Source: Metopolophium dirhodum (lineage: Eukaryota; Arthropoda; Insecta; Hemiptera; Aphididae). Taken from it: a stretch of 64,000 bases of DNA. This document shows, piece after piece, positions 1 to 12,619 of the stretch. Both the position numbers and the translations under genes were made by a program. Below the pieces are notes generated by a model that saw only the letters and a program-made list of their open reading frames with translations, made no database searches and was not told where the DNA came from. The stretch is taken from contig NC_083564.1 in assembly GCF_019925205.1 (NCBI RefSeq), forward strand, positions 24,466,447 to 24,530,446, written 5' to 3'. Each line of letters opens with the position of its first letter. The first letter of the stretch is position 1.

Positions 1-773
1 GGAAAATGTGATTTCCACGAACAAGGCTATATGTATATATACAACTGCAGCAAAACGACTATTATATTATACGTCTGCGTGGATATTCGCTGTGTTCATT
101 TGGTGTGCAGTACCTATGTACTGACTTAAGAATCGTGGTGTGTGTAATATTATAGTATTATATAACAATGATAATACTCAACGGATCGGATATGATGTAC
201 GGAAGACAGCGCGGAAGATAGCGGTGAAAAAAAAATTAAGAAAACGATTGACTTCATCGAACGCAGTGCAGTGTGCCGTGTCGTCGGTCATCTCTGCGTC
301 GTCTACGTACAACAATAATTATAAATCTGAATATTAATAAGGGCACTTGAAACTTTTGCTCGCGCTCGTTATGTTAACGATACCACAATAACATAATATT
401 ATAATATCGAATAACATGAGCGTACAGTTTAAGAGGAGAACGGGGACAGGCTGGACGGTTGCAGCTGCAGGTGACCGACGTACGGTTTCGCCTAACCGAC
501 ATAATTTCCACACATACTTCACTCTCTCGCCGCCGCAGCCCACCCCCACACACATCGCCCACTCGCGCCTTCCCCGAAAACTTGGTCTGCCCGCAAATAG
601 TTTGGGGGCATCTGAAGTGTGGGTAAAAGTAGTATATATATATATACAGTATACACAGCACGCATAGCCGACCGGACCGCGGAAGCGTTCGGATAGTTGT
701 TGTGCTCCGGCTAAACGTATAATATATTATTATTATTAAATTACATGATATTTACTGCCATACGCATATTGTT
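1..773. other. GC-enriched leader-like block, no supported gene
   Basis: This stretch is richer in CG dinucleotides than the AT-rich DNA that follows, notably at 230-300 and 440-700. Several short open frames overlap on both strands, including 83 aa at 416-667 (+) and 95 aa at 374-661 (-). None has a recognisable domain, so I treat them as by-products of GC-rich sequence. The block directly precedes the candidate initiator exon at 774, so it could be a 5' UTR or promoter. That is inference only; I see no clear TATA box or initiator that fixes a start site. Confidence 0.3.
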
Positions 774-858
774 ATGGAGCTGGACCCGGGGGCGACATAT
801 TCGGCGAACTCGGGTGGGCTCGAGAAAATCGGTGTGCACAATTCCGGCAGCCCGTTCC
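774..858 (+). CDS. Candidate first coding exon, unknown protein
   Basis: An ATG in GC-rich context starts a frame reading MELDPGATYSANSGGLEK followed by IGVHNSGSPF. Codons are strongly GC-ending (CTG, GAC, CCG, GGG, GCG), unlike the surrounding AT-rich DNA. That compositional island is the main argument for coding. A possible donor (TCC|GTATAA) at 859 would end the exon after 28 codons plus one base. The frame then continues through AT-rich codons to 989, which looks like intron readthrough. The exit phase (one spare base) matches the entry phase of the microexon at 23079, but such a match has a one-in-three chance. No domain is recognised, the donor is weak, and the block may be non-coding. 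Confidence 0.22.
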
Positions 859-1128
859 GTATAAATATCATATACATATGGAGGAGATGCCCGGTGTCGA
901 TTTTTCAAATTTTCCGCAATCCTATAAAATTTGAAAATAATATTTTATATTTTAGTCACCGCCTTAGTTATAAAACACTCTTTCACTAACCTACACCCAC
1001 ATACCTATTTAGGGGGAGGGTTCGACAATACCGAGTGTAATAACCGAACGACTTCACATGCAGAAAAAAACTCTCAGACCCTGCGTAGAACCGTCGGATT
1101 TTGATAATTATTTTTTTCCCCGAAAACC

Positions 1129-1337
1129 CGGGGAATTTCTACAGCCGCATTGAACTGCGAGTTTTAATTTTCTATCAAATAATAGTATAAAAGAACTTGT
1201 AAAAAAAAAGCTTATTTTTGTACTCGTCTTATTTTTTAAGACGTACTATCATAAAGTTTGAGATTAAAATACTGAAAAACGGAGTAGTTCAAACAACACT
1301 TCAAACTTCAAAAGGGCTGTAGAATGTCACCCCCTCT
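1129..1337. mobile_element. Inverted-repeat (foldback) MITE
   Basis: The left arm at about 1131-1185 (ggggaatttctacagcc, then tgaactgcgagttttaat) is matched in reverse complement by the right arm at about 1260-1337 (gggtgacattctacagcc, then ttgaactactccg, then ttttaatctc). Arm identity is partial, so the element is old. No open frame lies inside. No target duplication could be fixed, so the superfamily is unknown. Confidence 0.45.
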
Positions 1338-3176
1338 ATTAGTTAAAAAAAAAAAAGAATATGATCAAATTTGCTGTCGATCCTGCAGGATTACAGGATC
1401 ATAATAATATAATAATTTCCGGAAAGTGTATTTTTGTGGACAACATTACATTGGAACCTTAAGCGTTCAAGGCCCGTCGAGTCCACAATCTACGCACTGA
1501 GCACGCCGAACCGAGGCCGAACGTAGATGTACTTATCGTGACAACAGTGAGTCCTTTTTTCGTTTTAGCTAACGATTTATGTCGTACGTATATTATTGTA
1601 ATATGTATAATATTATAACATAATATTATATTATAATTTATATTAACATAATATGTATGCACACACGTGAAATAGTGTCGAGAAAGGTCAGCCGCGACGC
1701 GTTTTGTAAATATCCCCTCCTCCCACCACGCACTCGAGGGTCGTACCGTTAAACTCTCCTTTATACCATTGTATACGTGTGGAAAAAATAAATAATAACG
1801 ATAATAATAATAAACTTTGCTCATTCTTCGTTTAGGGGACAACGCGCGTGTTTACAATTGGTAATGTATGTCCCGAAACAACTGTAAATATTATATATCT
1901 AACAAGCATAAAAGTTATTATTGTTGTTTATAATTTTCATTTTCTGTTATAATTTTTTTTTATCGTTATCCCAAAAGACGCACGAACTATGGTTTAAATC
2001 AATTTTCACACGAGTGAGAATTAAATATTATAATACATTTATTATGTTTTGCTTAAGTATTTACATGCACTACATTTACACGTCTATTGTGGTTATGTGA
2101 TCGGGAGGAGGGGGAGAGGCAGGATGTGAATTCACGCCTTTGTTTTTTGTAAAACTCCTTCTTTGGCCTACCAAAAGTAAAACAAAAGCGCTGAAATGTG
2201 TTTCAATCCTGATATCGAGTCAGTATTTCGTATTGTTTTTACATTTTAAATATGTTTTTGCTGTGGTCGGACAACTGGCCGACTGACGAGGGGAAAATTG
2301 ATAACAGTAATATTATATTGAAATAATAAAGAACGTTTAATAATGATAAAAAAAAAGTAATATTTTTACATGACACGATGTCGTTGTGTGTACAGACAAA
2401 TTACGACCACAGGACATGTACTAAAAGTACTAATCGGTTAACCAATCCCGTTAATAAGAAATCACAAAAATCGATAATTTATTTCCCATCAGAATGCCAA
2501 AAAAAAAAAAATATAATACCTACCTACAAATTGCAAACCTTTCTATATTTTAAAATATTTAATCGCCTGCTTGCTACATATGAGTACATGCCGTATAATA
2601 TATTAGGTATGAGTTAACCCATATATCTATAGGCGTGAGGACAGTGTTTCAAAAATGACCTGCAAATATATTTTGGCACCGACAACTGCAGAAAAACTGT
2701 TATGACGCATCTGCTGTATAGATAAGTCGGTCACCGGTCACAGCTGTTGTCGGGATATTGCAGGTGACTATATAAAGACTTAAGAATTTGCGACAAAAGA
2801 AATTAAAAACGCGGAATATTGGTGGTGCTCTTCAAAATTTAATTCTCAAGGTTCCTAAAATATTTAAAATGTTTTCATATAAATGTCAACTGTAGCTTAA
2901 TACGTTTAAAACAAATGAATACAAAATAATGAGAGCAATAAAACTAATACAAAATATAAACACGTCATACATATTATAGTAGCATCATCGTACAATTATG
3001 GGTACCTACAGGATAAACTAGTTGAACGTAAGACAAAAACTATGAAAAATATATGGATTATAAATGATTTAAGGAATACTACACTTACGTCAGGAAATTC
3101 CCAAAAAGACTATTTTGAAAAAAGTTATTACGTTTCAAAATATTTATTAATTTTTATTTTACTAGTATTAATTAAA
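1338..3176. other. AT-rich non-coding stretch
   Basis: Mostly AT-rich sequence with A and T homopolymers. A GC-richer patch at about 1470-1760 yields a 127-aa minus-strand frame (1459-1842) with long Y/N/I runs from AT-rich codons and no domain. I see no gene, RNA or clear repeat boundary here. Confidence 0.5.
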
Positions 3177-3204
3177 TCCCCGGCAACAATGGCCATTGGG
3201 TGAG
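3177..3204 (-). mobile_element. Short 3'-end fragment of the tRNA-derived SINE
   Basis: The string ccggcaacaatggccattgg is nearly the same as the segment next to the poly-T tract of the full SINE at 23766-23795 (cgcggcaacataggccattgg), in the same orientation. Only this tail-proximal piece is present; the tRNA-like head and body are missing. It is either a strongly 5'-truncated copy or the tail of the partner LINE. Confidence 0.5.
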
Positions 3205-3234
3205 ATATACATTAATGTAAGTACCTACCAACTG

Positions 3235-3345
3235 CAAAAAAATATTGAGATTTTAAATAACTTAAAAAAAAAATTAACTACTTGACTTAAATAAACGTTT
3301 CTACCATCAACAAAAGTCTAAAAATTGGATTTACAAATTGGCAAT
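3235..3345. repeat. Dispersed repeat, copy 1 (partner at 9495)
   Basis: The order of words here (aaatattgagattttaaat, aactacttgactt, aaacgtttctaccatc, tctaaaaattggattta) is repeated with substitutions at 9495-9610. The copies are direct and about 6.2 kb apart. This is probably part of an interspersed element whose limits I cannot define. Confidence 0.5.
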
Positions 3346-6300
3346 TATGAATTTTTCCAAAAAAAATTAAATTAAATAAAAATTATTTTCCTTTTATTTT
3401 TATTTAAAAAAAATGTTATACTGTACTGGTAGTGACATCGTTAATATAAAAATTATTATTAAAAAAGAAAATTATTTCATCAGTCAGGTTTTTCTATTAC
3501 ACCCTGTAATCTGTATACACGATAAATGAGTATAATTTATGAACAATAATAAATTGTAACTTTTATAATTTTCAAACATTTTGATATAATATTATTACTA
3601 GGTATCTATTTAAAAACTCACCCATTGTAAATTCATTACCTATTTAAGTAGCCCTCACTTCGCCATTGTGTAGCTACTTTTATGTATTATTTTTTTTCTT
3701 TTTGAACTTTTAGGCTTTAAACTTGAAACTCTAAAGCATCGCGTACATCTGATTCAAAACGTGTTCGTTCAATCCGCGATGTCGCTTCTCGCTTCGTCTT
3801 GTTGGATACACAACCAAATACAACCCTACCTGCAATGATGAATTATATTTTGTTGCAACGAGTCAATTGAAATAACTATTCCATATCCTTCACAGAAGTT
3901 GTTTGTTCTATTGCCAAATATTTTAAAGTGATCCCTTGCACATTTCGTAAATCTAGAGAAAACCGACGGTCTCCATCCAGACTTATCTGTATATTTTGTT
4001 GTTGAATTCACATGAATCGTTGTGACCTTATAGTACCTATCGACATTTCGTGATTACGTCTAACTTTTATTCGTATTATACACATTATTTTTTTTTAATC
4101 GTTCTGCTTTGAGAAACCTTGCGATTGTTGAGGATCGTGCCAGTATTTCGCGTTTATAACCACCTTACCAGTTTTCCGTTTACCCCGGTCATCGAGGGTC
4201 ACAGTACGCATATAATAATATCGTTATCCCCATGGCCTAAACAATCGTAGAAACGATATTATAATATTGTTTCGATTTCTCATCGCCGCACCGTCCGAAA
4301 TCGATGTCAGAAACCCGCGAGTCACCGAGCCACGGTGATCCGAAATATAAACTTAAATTTGAAACCTAACGATCAAAACCCAAGGCGCGATGTCAATATA
4401 TTATAACACCTCGCAATGTAAATAGGTTTATATAAACAATATAAATACATTATATGAATGATATAAAATAATATGATAACTGTCGCGTGTTCACAATATT
4501 CTCATAAATGTGTCGCGTCTACGTTTAGGTTTGCTGCGTAGTTTTATGTATACCTAATAGTGTAATATAATATAATAATGGGTAGGTATAATAGCATACG
4601 ATACACAAGTCACAACTTGTGTAAGTAATACATTTTTTCGATTTGTCTGATTAGTGGTTACTAGTTAGTACGCCTAATTTATATATAAAATTCTCATATA
4701 TTCACGGTGTTTTAGTTTTTACAGTCTTACAAGTGTCACATTTAGAACACAATATATAATCTAATAATATTATAGTTAATTTACACTATACAGTGTTACT
4801 CACCTAAATTTTTTAAATATAATTTATAATATAAATTGTAAATGTACATTTTTTAATTTAAACATACTTACACCGGGAACCTACTTATATATCGGTGTAA
4901 TAAACTATTATTATTACGAGTCAGTAAAACTTTGTCAATAATTTCATCATGAATTTATACATTAAAAGCAAATATCTATTTTTTGTTGACAAGTAATAAT
5001 TATTATCAAAGTTGCAATATTCCCATTTAATTGAAAATATTTCATTATTATTTTTATTTAAAAGTTCATAAATCATGTACAGAGTAATATTAATTTTAAA
5101 ACAAAATTAATATTAATTTTTTTCTCGAACAAAGTTGTATGAATGGGCTGTTTATCAAATCAAAAAGATTTTTGTAAAACATTCGACGTCTAGACAATAG
5201 TAATTAAAACGTTTCCAAAAAAAATACGCAATTAACACTAGAACGATAAATTGTTCTCACGCCAAACCCAATACAAACTCTATAGTAGTTTATAAAATTG
5301 AAAAGTGTACCGCAGTTGGGTTACCTATAAGAAATATAGTACCTACACTCGCCCGGACAGACATTTGTGATAACCGAATCAATACAGATAATATTTTATC
5401 GATTGTACTATATTATATATTGTGTAATCGTCGGCCGGAATGGATGTTGTCGGATCGTCTTACCGCGAAAATTGGAATGCGCTTTACAAATTGACCCGCT
5501 ATCGTTCGATCGTTTTTCTCGCCGTTACCTTACACGTCCGGCAAGTGACTCGTTTTCGTCGGGCAATACAACCCTGGAACGGCCAATTGGCGTGTCCGAG
5601 AGAGGTGTATACAGCTACAGTGATTAGAGGGAGTGTGTTGCCCGTGTAGTTGCCGATTTAGCCACTCGCAGGTGTATACCTACGACGGAAATCCGCTTTT
5701 AACACGTGTCCGGCATTATCCCCTTCCGGTCCTTGTAAATAACGACTGAGCCATTTACGAGGGTCAGCGCCGGCGTTTGAAAACTTGTGGAGATTCGGCG
5801 GGGGGGCAGTGTGAAAAATTCATTCGGACGGAAGTGCACACGCCATGGAAGAATAGAAGTATAAAGTTCAATTTACTTTTTGTCAATGTTGTGCTGAAAA
5901 ACTTCGTAAAAACAAAACACGTATACCTACATTGTAGTAGGTATTGGGGTTGTTTTGAAGAAAAAAAAAATAATAACAAACCGACTAGGTGGGTGCAGTA
6001 TGAGAAAATGGAGCGGTGAAAAATTCATAACCGTAACTTTAATACCTCACTTACATAAGTTGACCTTACACAAAATTCAAAAAGTATACAAACGCGTCGG
6101 GTTATAAACGCATTATTTACCGTGACTTAAATAAACTATGACGAAGATTGGATAGGTACAGAAATCGAGTAAGGGACACTTTCTTCTCGCTCGGTTCATC
6201 TCGGCCCAGGATATGAATGTGCATAATGTATTTTATTTTATTAGTTTTGTTTTATTATTACTCATTGGTATCTATTTCTATCATACATTTATTGATTGCA

Positions 6301-9300
6301 AAGTTAAATCAATGGATTAGAAAATATATGATTTTTACCATATTATCCGAATTAATATACTTACTGCTGAGATATCTTCGAAAATCGTTTTCTTTTCGAA
6401 CTTTAATGTTTTATTCGCTTTTTGGCCAACGATTGAATACATTTGAAAAAAAAAATGCCTGTTTAAAGTACTATATTTATATGCATGAAACATTTGAATT
6501 TTTTTTTACTTAGCAGAAAAGTGCTCTCAGAAATAAAAAAAAATAGTAGAAAAAAACATTACTACAAAATAAATAATTTCATTTCTTCGCTTAGAGATTA
6601 ATATACAAATAAAATGTTACAAGCTAATTTTGTTTATCTCTATGCTGAACGTATTATAATATTTTGCTTGGAGTAACACACTCAATTTTATTATTTACTA
6701 TCAACTTTGAATATCTGAATTCTGGGGTGATTAAATATTTGAAATAACTGTTAAGTTCTCAAATACTGACTTCAAACACGTTCGCCTGATGTCTGATGTA
6801 GGTATCTACATTATAAAATATGAAGTTATTTATTTATTTATTAACTATAATATAAGAACTTATAGAAGCAAATGGTTAAATATGTTTATACAGACTCTAT
6901 TTACGTCTTAACATTTTTGTAATAAAAAAATTGTAAAAATACAAAGTATTCTGATTTCTGGAGAAACGTATACAAAATTTAACACCGTTATAATAACACT
7001 TAATAATACATAATGCATAGATATTATATACACCAAGTGATTGTATTAAGTAAAAACTTATTATAATATCAAAAATAAATACTAGCGATTTTGGGAATTT
7101 TTTTTTTGCATAGTTTGAGATCATTAAAAAAACATTTTGACAGTTTTTTACTGTTATGTTTCTTGTAACTTTCTTCTTATTTTTGAATGACAACATACAT
7201 TCTTAATTTCATATTCCAAAGCAAAAATACTTATCTAAGCTTTTGTAAGCATAACAATTAGTTTGAATGAATAGTTAATTATAGTTAGAAACAAAATATT
7301 TGAAGTTTAGAAATTGGCTGAGTGGACTAGGTACTCGCAAAATGTTGGTCCACTCATCTTAACATTAAAATATACTAGTAACAAATCAACAAGTTGCTTG
7401 TTCAAAATTTGATTTTTATAAAGAACAATACTAGGAAAATTAAATCAAAAATAATATGTACTGTCATTTAAAAAATTATACAACGATGAAAATTATAAAA
7501 ATATAATTTTAAAATTAGTTGTATCGTAGTGATTTTTAAAACGGTCAATGCTTTCCGAGGTACCGATAGTGTTTACTGTCAAACGAATCACAGCTACGAT
7601 ATCATGTTAATATAATGTGAAGCATCTATATATATAATCGAGTTGTAATAAAAAAAAAATAGACGCATGTGAATGTTATTTTGGTTGTGAAGTTTGATGT
7701 ATGGATAATAATAATAAAAAAAAAAAAAAAAAAAACATTGGTACTGGATACCAGTATTGGAGTGGGTACAACAAATATTTAGAATATAAACAATCCCACA
7801 ATAGAGCAGTACCTATCTGATGATGTTATTTTCTAAAGAAAATCAATCTCGTACACGAATGACAATCGTTTCCCCAATTTTCCCGAGTAAATATAGCGTT
7901 TTTTTTTTTTTTTTTTAACTCTATAACCGCGTGCTTAGAATGTGGTTTTAGAATGAATTTGAAAGACCATTTACAGAATCCTATACGGATATTCATTGAT
8001 TCCGAAGAAAACCAATTTTCCTTCGTTGCTCTATAATGCCATTCATTTGAATAATTCGAATTTTTCTACGCCAACTCTTAGCGCGTGATGAGCATGAGAA
8101 ATTTATAAAATTAGAAATTGCTGGATTTTAGATTAGCCAATCAAAACGACAATATACATGTATCTATTTAATTAATAATTACAATATAAATTGCCCCTTT
8201 TTGCCAATTTAAAATTATGAAACAAAACAAATCATACATCTTGTTAAAAATATCTATCTCAGGTTTATATGATAATACAATTAATAAAATCTCCGAGTAT
8301 ACAGCCAATATACTAAACTAACTGCTACCTAAGTATCTATATTTAGGTACTTTTATATAATGTAAATAGTGTAAAATAGAGCGAGGAATAAATGAGATAA
8401 TAATAATATGAACTTAAATTCAAAATAAGTTAACTCGTAAACTTTATTATTTTAAATTTAAGTTAATATTTTTATGAGTTTGAACTTTATATTGGAAGTT
8501 GATTTTTCTTCAAAGTCCATACGTTTCAAACGGAATATAAGAGTTTCTGAGAATTAGAAAAACTAATAACAAATATGTATAGGTACTAATAATTTGATTT
8601 GGTTTATTTATTATTTTGGTTTCAATCGAACCAAATAAAGTCTATATTATGTTGATGTTATTTTACGTCAGTTATTTATTATTATAGTTTATAATGCTAT
8701 GTAAAAAGGTTTCGAATATCCAGTGATCTATTTTGATATCATGTATTGTTATGTCCAAATTATGTATATTATATTATATATTTAAAAAATAATATTATTG
8801 ATACGTTTACCGCGTGTGCTGCATACACAAAAAAATAAGTAAGATATGTAAATTGGTGTTTTAATTATGATCATTAAACGAGTCAACAATTTAACTCTAT
8901 AGGTGTATATTCGTTATATTTACTGTACTTAATGCTAATGCACTAATTAATGCTCAATTTTAAATTTAAATTATCGAATATGTATTTTAATTAATAACTA
9001 GTTAGTAACCTACATAAACAGGTACGAGTCGTAATGGCTAAAAACTATTTAATTTAGAGAAAATGAACTTGCATCGATATTACCTGTAGAAAATGCACGT
9101 GAACTAATTAATATATCAAATGAACTTTCCAAAGTCTGAGTGTACGAGGAAATCATTTTGATTTAACTTCGCTGTATGATCACGGTTTCTGCAGCGAAGT
9201 CGTCAGCTCGAACATTTTGAATTTGGTATTATCGTATTTTAGACTAGTATAGAACGTACGTGGACAGATTAGAGTCTGAAAGTTGTCCATCGGTGTGATA

Positions 9301-9494
9301 TCCCCATAACGTCTTGTGTACAGAGTGCACAATTTATACAAGGTGTACCTGACAAAGTGACAAATGGAAAATGAAAAATTGACACAAGTTAAACGCACTA
9401 AACGAATTATGCAAATTATATGTAAAATTAATAATATAAGATTTGCTATATGTCTGAAAATTCCGAAAAATAATATTTAAAAAAATGTTTGATT
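3346..9494. other. Long AT-rich non-coding stretch
   Basis: About 6 kb of AT-rich DNA with poly-A and poly-T runs (for example near 7710-7735 and 7897-7917) and short TA-rich palindromes. Open frames of 60-99 aa (5367-5627, 6217-6513, 6897-7196) are made of AT-rich codons and have no recognisable domain. A GC-richer patch at 5430-5790 also lacks a convincing exon. Isolated acttac and actcac words on the minus strand (3617, 4798, 4868) could be donors, but none has a coding segment beside it. Confidence 0.5.
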
Positions 9495-9610
9495 TAAAAA
9501 ATATTGATATTTTAAAAAATTTAAAAAAAACAAACTACCTCGACTACTCGAGTAAACGTTTTTACCATCGACATTTATCTAAAAATTAGATTTAGCAGAT
9601 TTACACGCTA
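9495..9610. repeat. Dispersed repeat, copy 2 (partner at 3235)
   Basis: Same element as 3235-3345: aaatattgatattttaaa, aactacctcgactactcgag, aaacgtttttaccatcgac, tctaaaaattagattta. This copy keeps the palindromic ctcgag that copy 1 has lost. Confidence 0.5.
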
Positions 9611-9639
9611 ACGTCTATACAACATACACGGACAATTTT

Positions 9640-11441
9640 TTTTTTGTATAAAACCGATCAGAGTTATTTCATCTTTCAGTTCATTATTCGGTTACACCTC
9701 GCGTACCTGTACGCTTTAAAGCCAAACCTCTATAGCCAGTACGACACACGTTCGTTGTTGCAGCTGAGTTTGTTTTCGGGATTTCGTATATTATTATTAT
9801 TATTATATTATAATTTCGCGGCAGTGTCAACGTAATTATCTTGCGCAGAAACGATTTATGGCCAATGTCGGACAATGTAATTATAATAAATCCAACACTG
9901 GCGGTGACGTGACCGAGGCGTCGTCTCCGTTACGTCGATTTATCCCGAACAGGGCCGCCCACGCACACGCCATTATACGGTTGGGTTTTCCGTGTCCGCG
10001 ATGCCACTCAAGTGGGGTTATAAATCGCTGGACTGCGCCAAAGCGGCGTTACGAGCGGGTTGATATTGTTATTATCTTGGCCCGTTTTCGAAACCGTTGT
10101 CGGTTTTATTTCAAGCAGTTTTCAAAACCGTGTTCGTTTTTGAAACGCTCGTTTCGGAAAAACCACCATCACATATTAATATTCAAACGCACAAGTATAC
10201 GAGAGTTTTTGATTTAATGCCGCGGGGGGTTCCGTCGTGTACATATTGTTGTGACGCACGCGCGCTGTAACAGTTTTACGTCATTATTGTACGGTAAAAT
10301 CAGAGCCGTGCCGAGGAGGGGGGGAAGGGGAGCGGGGGAATCGGGGAAAGCGCCCTGGGCGGCAAAAGTTGTAACGTTTTAAAGGCCAACAAATGTTTAA
10401 CTATGCGTATGTTTAATAGGAATGAAATTTAGCACGGCACCGAGTACAATATTCTACGCAATATCGTCTAAAAAATTAACAATAATAATGCGAAATAATA
10501 TACTCTATAAGACCCGAACCCAAGCAGACTATGCGGCGGTAACGGGTTGCGGCGACACATCTGCGAGTCTGGTGCAAATCTCAAAATCTGCCGGTCTTCG
10601 TAATATTATATATTAATATATTTTTTTCGATTTCGACTGTGACGAGAACCGTGTCCTAACCTCTGTCCAGATAGGTACACGGTGTTTGCATTAATGTATA
10701 GTAGAAATAGCTGCGGTGTGGGTTTTGGGCCTCTACAATGATATTGTAAAATGCCCTCTCGACAATAATTCGGAGACAAAAGATACTAATATTATAGCAG
10801 TCTATGTCGTTATAGAGTATAGTTGAGACGATACAATTGTTATGGATCAGTAGTTGTAGGTACCACAATACACGATTGATAATAAATTGTTTACAAGCAC
10901 TTTTATGATATTATAATGTCCGATTGAAGTATCTCAATTGAAACGCTATTATTACGCCCACGTATCCGCTTGAAATATACAGTAGATGGGTGTATATAGG
11001 TACTTGCGCGTAAAATTCACAATAAACTCGTTTTCGCGAGCTCCGACAATTTAGTCGACTGTGTGCGAAGCATGACAAATCAAACAAACCAAAAGCCCTT
11101 CCTATCGTTATTGTAATATACTGTATAGGTATAGTCGGTGTGCACATCAAACGCGCTTTGGACGAGAGAGTAAATGATTTTGCCGCCGTTCGGAAACGAT
11201 TGTGCGATAATAAAAACGATAACACGTACCTATGCTTTACACGGGTAATTTTTTCGCGATTACTTATCGCGACCGTTTTGGAAAAGCATTCGTCGAAAAA
11301 AACAATAATTATACATCTCAGACGGTGCAGGTGTCTTTACGACATAAATGCATATTATTTTTTTCTTATTCTGTGTACTATTGATCACTGAATAGCTTAT
11401 ACAATGCGCACAATGACATAGCTGGACCTGTGACGATCTCT
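9640..11441. other. GC-richer block, no supported gene
   Basis: CG-rich patches at 9880-10330 and 11140-11300 separate AT-rich runs. A 119-aa frame at 9858-10217 (+) starts in the CG-rich part (MANVGQCNYNKSNTGG). It shows no domain, no signal peptide and no consistent codon preference, and it ends in AT-rich codons. I do not support it as a gene. The block could hold a 5' UTR or an enhancer, but nothing in the sequence decides this. Confidence 0.35.
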
Positions 11442-12118
11442 GCGTGCGGGTCACAACTTTCAAGTGTGTCACATCCGTTCGGTTAGAACAACGCCGCCAA
11501 CAATTATTATTGAACAGTTCGCCGAAAAAATTGCTTTCGCGATAGACCACCGTTTTAGGCGTTTTCGGCGAGTTATGGCTTCGGGTCTTGGCGACTGCGA
11601 GACGGAGTCGAAATCGGACGCTGTGGTAGGGGAAATATACCGGTTAACGTTACCGGGGTTCGGGTAGGTAATTACGCGACTACGCGACGTTATATTATAT
11701 TGCCGTCAAAAACTGGTGTGCTAAATCGCGCCTCTTCCAGCGTTCACCCCACCACGCCGGGCCGCGACCAGCTGTGGCATATTCGGGTGGCAGGTTACAA
11801 CTTTCAGGTGTATCACATTCGTTCGATTTGAACAACCCCGCGATCGACCAACGATTATGATTGAAAAATTCGCCGAGAAAATTGCGTTCGCGACAGACCA
11901 CCGTTTTAGGCGTTTACGCCGGGGTATGGCTGCGAGACGGAGCCGAAATCGGACGCTGTGGTAGGGGAAATAATATATCAGTTAACGTTACCGGGGTTCG
12001 GGTAGGTTATTACGCGACTACGCGACGTAATATTATATTGCCGTCAAAAACTGGTGTGCTAAATCGCGCCTCTTCCAGCGTTCACCCCTCCCCCACCCCT
12101 TACGCGCCCGGCCAGGGC
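11442..12118. repeat. Tandem duplication, two units of about 338 bp
   Basis: Unit 1 is about 11442-11780 and unit 2 about 11781-12118. Shared landmarks recur in order 338-343 bp apart: acaactttcaagtgtgtcac, gaccaccgttttaggcg, tcggacgctgtggtagggga, gttaacgttaccggggttcg and tactggtgtgctaaatcgcg-type sequence (ccgtcaaaaactggtgtgct at 11703 and 12041). The units differ by small substitutions and indels. Paired minus-strand frames (11260-11550 and 11695-11901), which begin alike, are by-products of the duplication. Confidence 0.85.
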
Positions 12119-12400
12119 ATATTCGGGGGGGGGGGGGGGCGACGGTGGCAGCGCTGTCACGCCGCCGTGCCGTGTGTGCCGGCGGCCGACGGGATCGGCG
12201 GCGCGTACTACAGGCGCCCGCTTCTTCGGCGGTCCAGTCGGTGGTCGGCAGACAACGCGCGACATTGTCTATCGACGAGCGTGTTCTCGCTGCACTCGAA
12301 CGGTGGTGTGCCTCGTCCGAAGTCGTCTCGCGATCCGTACCGCGCGCCGCCGTGATAACGCTACAGCGTGTTTTTGGACTATACGAAAAATAATATAAAT
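12119..12400. other. GC-rich tail with 15-G run
   Basis: Directly after the tandem units lies a 15-base G run (12125-12139) and about 250 bp of very GC- and CG-rich sequence. All frames here are open by composition, including parts of a 164-aa frame on plus (11861-12355) that mainly covers the duplication. No protein family is recognised. It could be a promoter or 5' exon, but there is no direct support. Confidence 0.35.
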
Positions 12401-12570
12401 TTCGGCAAAATAATCAATTGATAATAATAACCGCGGGCACGACAGCGGACAGTGCGGTGTCCCCCGAGCCGGATCTGATAATTAGTAAACGATATTATTA
12501 TTATTATTATATTTAAAAATCGAACCACGCGCGCGGCGTCCGAACGGTGAAAAAATACAAAAATAAATAT

Positions 12571-12574
12571 TGTG

Positions 12575-12610
<36 letters not shown>

Positions 12611-12611
12611 T
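12571..12611. repeat. (TAA)n microsatellite
   Basis: About a dozen uninterrupted ATA/TAA units. A shorter TTA run lies at about 12494-12511. Confidence 0.9.
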
Positions 12612-12619
12612 ATTGTCGT

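Noticed and set aside
9858..10217. 119-aa frame on plus starting in CG-rich DNA
   Set aside because: No domain, signal peptide or splice support; the second half is AT-rich translation.
11861..12355. 164-aa frame on plus
   Set aside because: It covers the tandem duplication and a G run; the frame is not conserved between the two repeat units.
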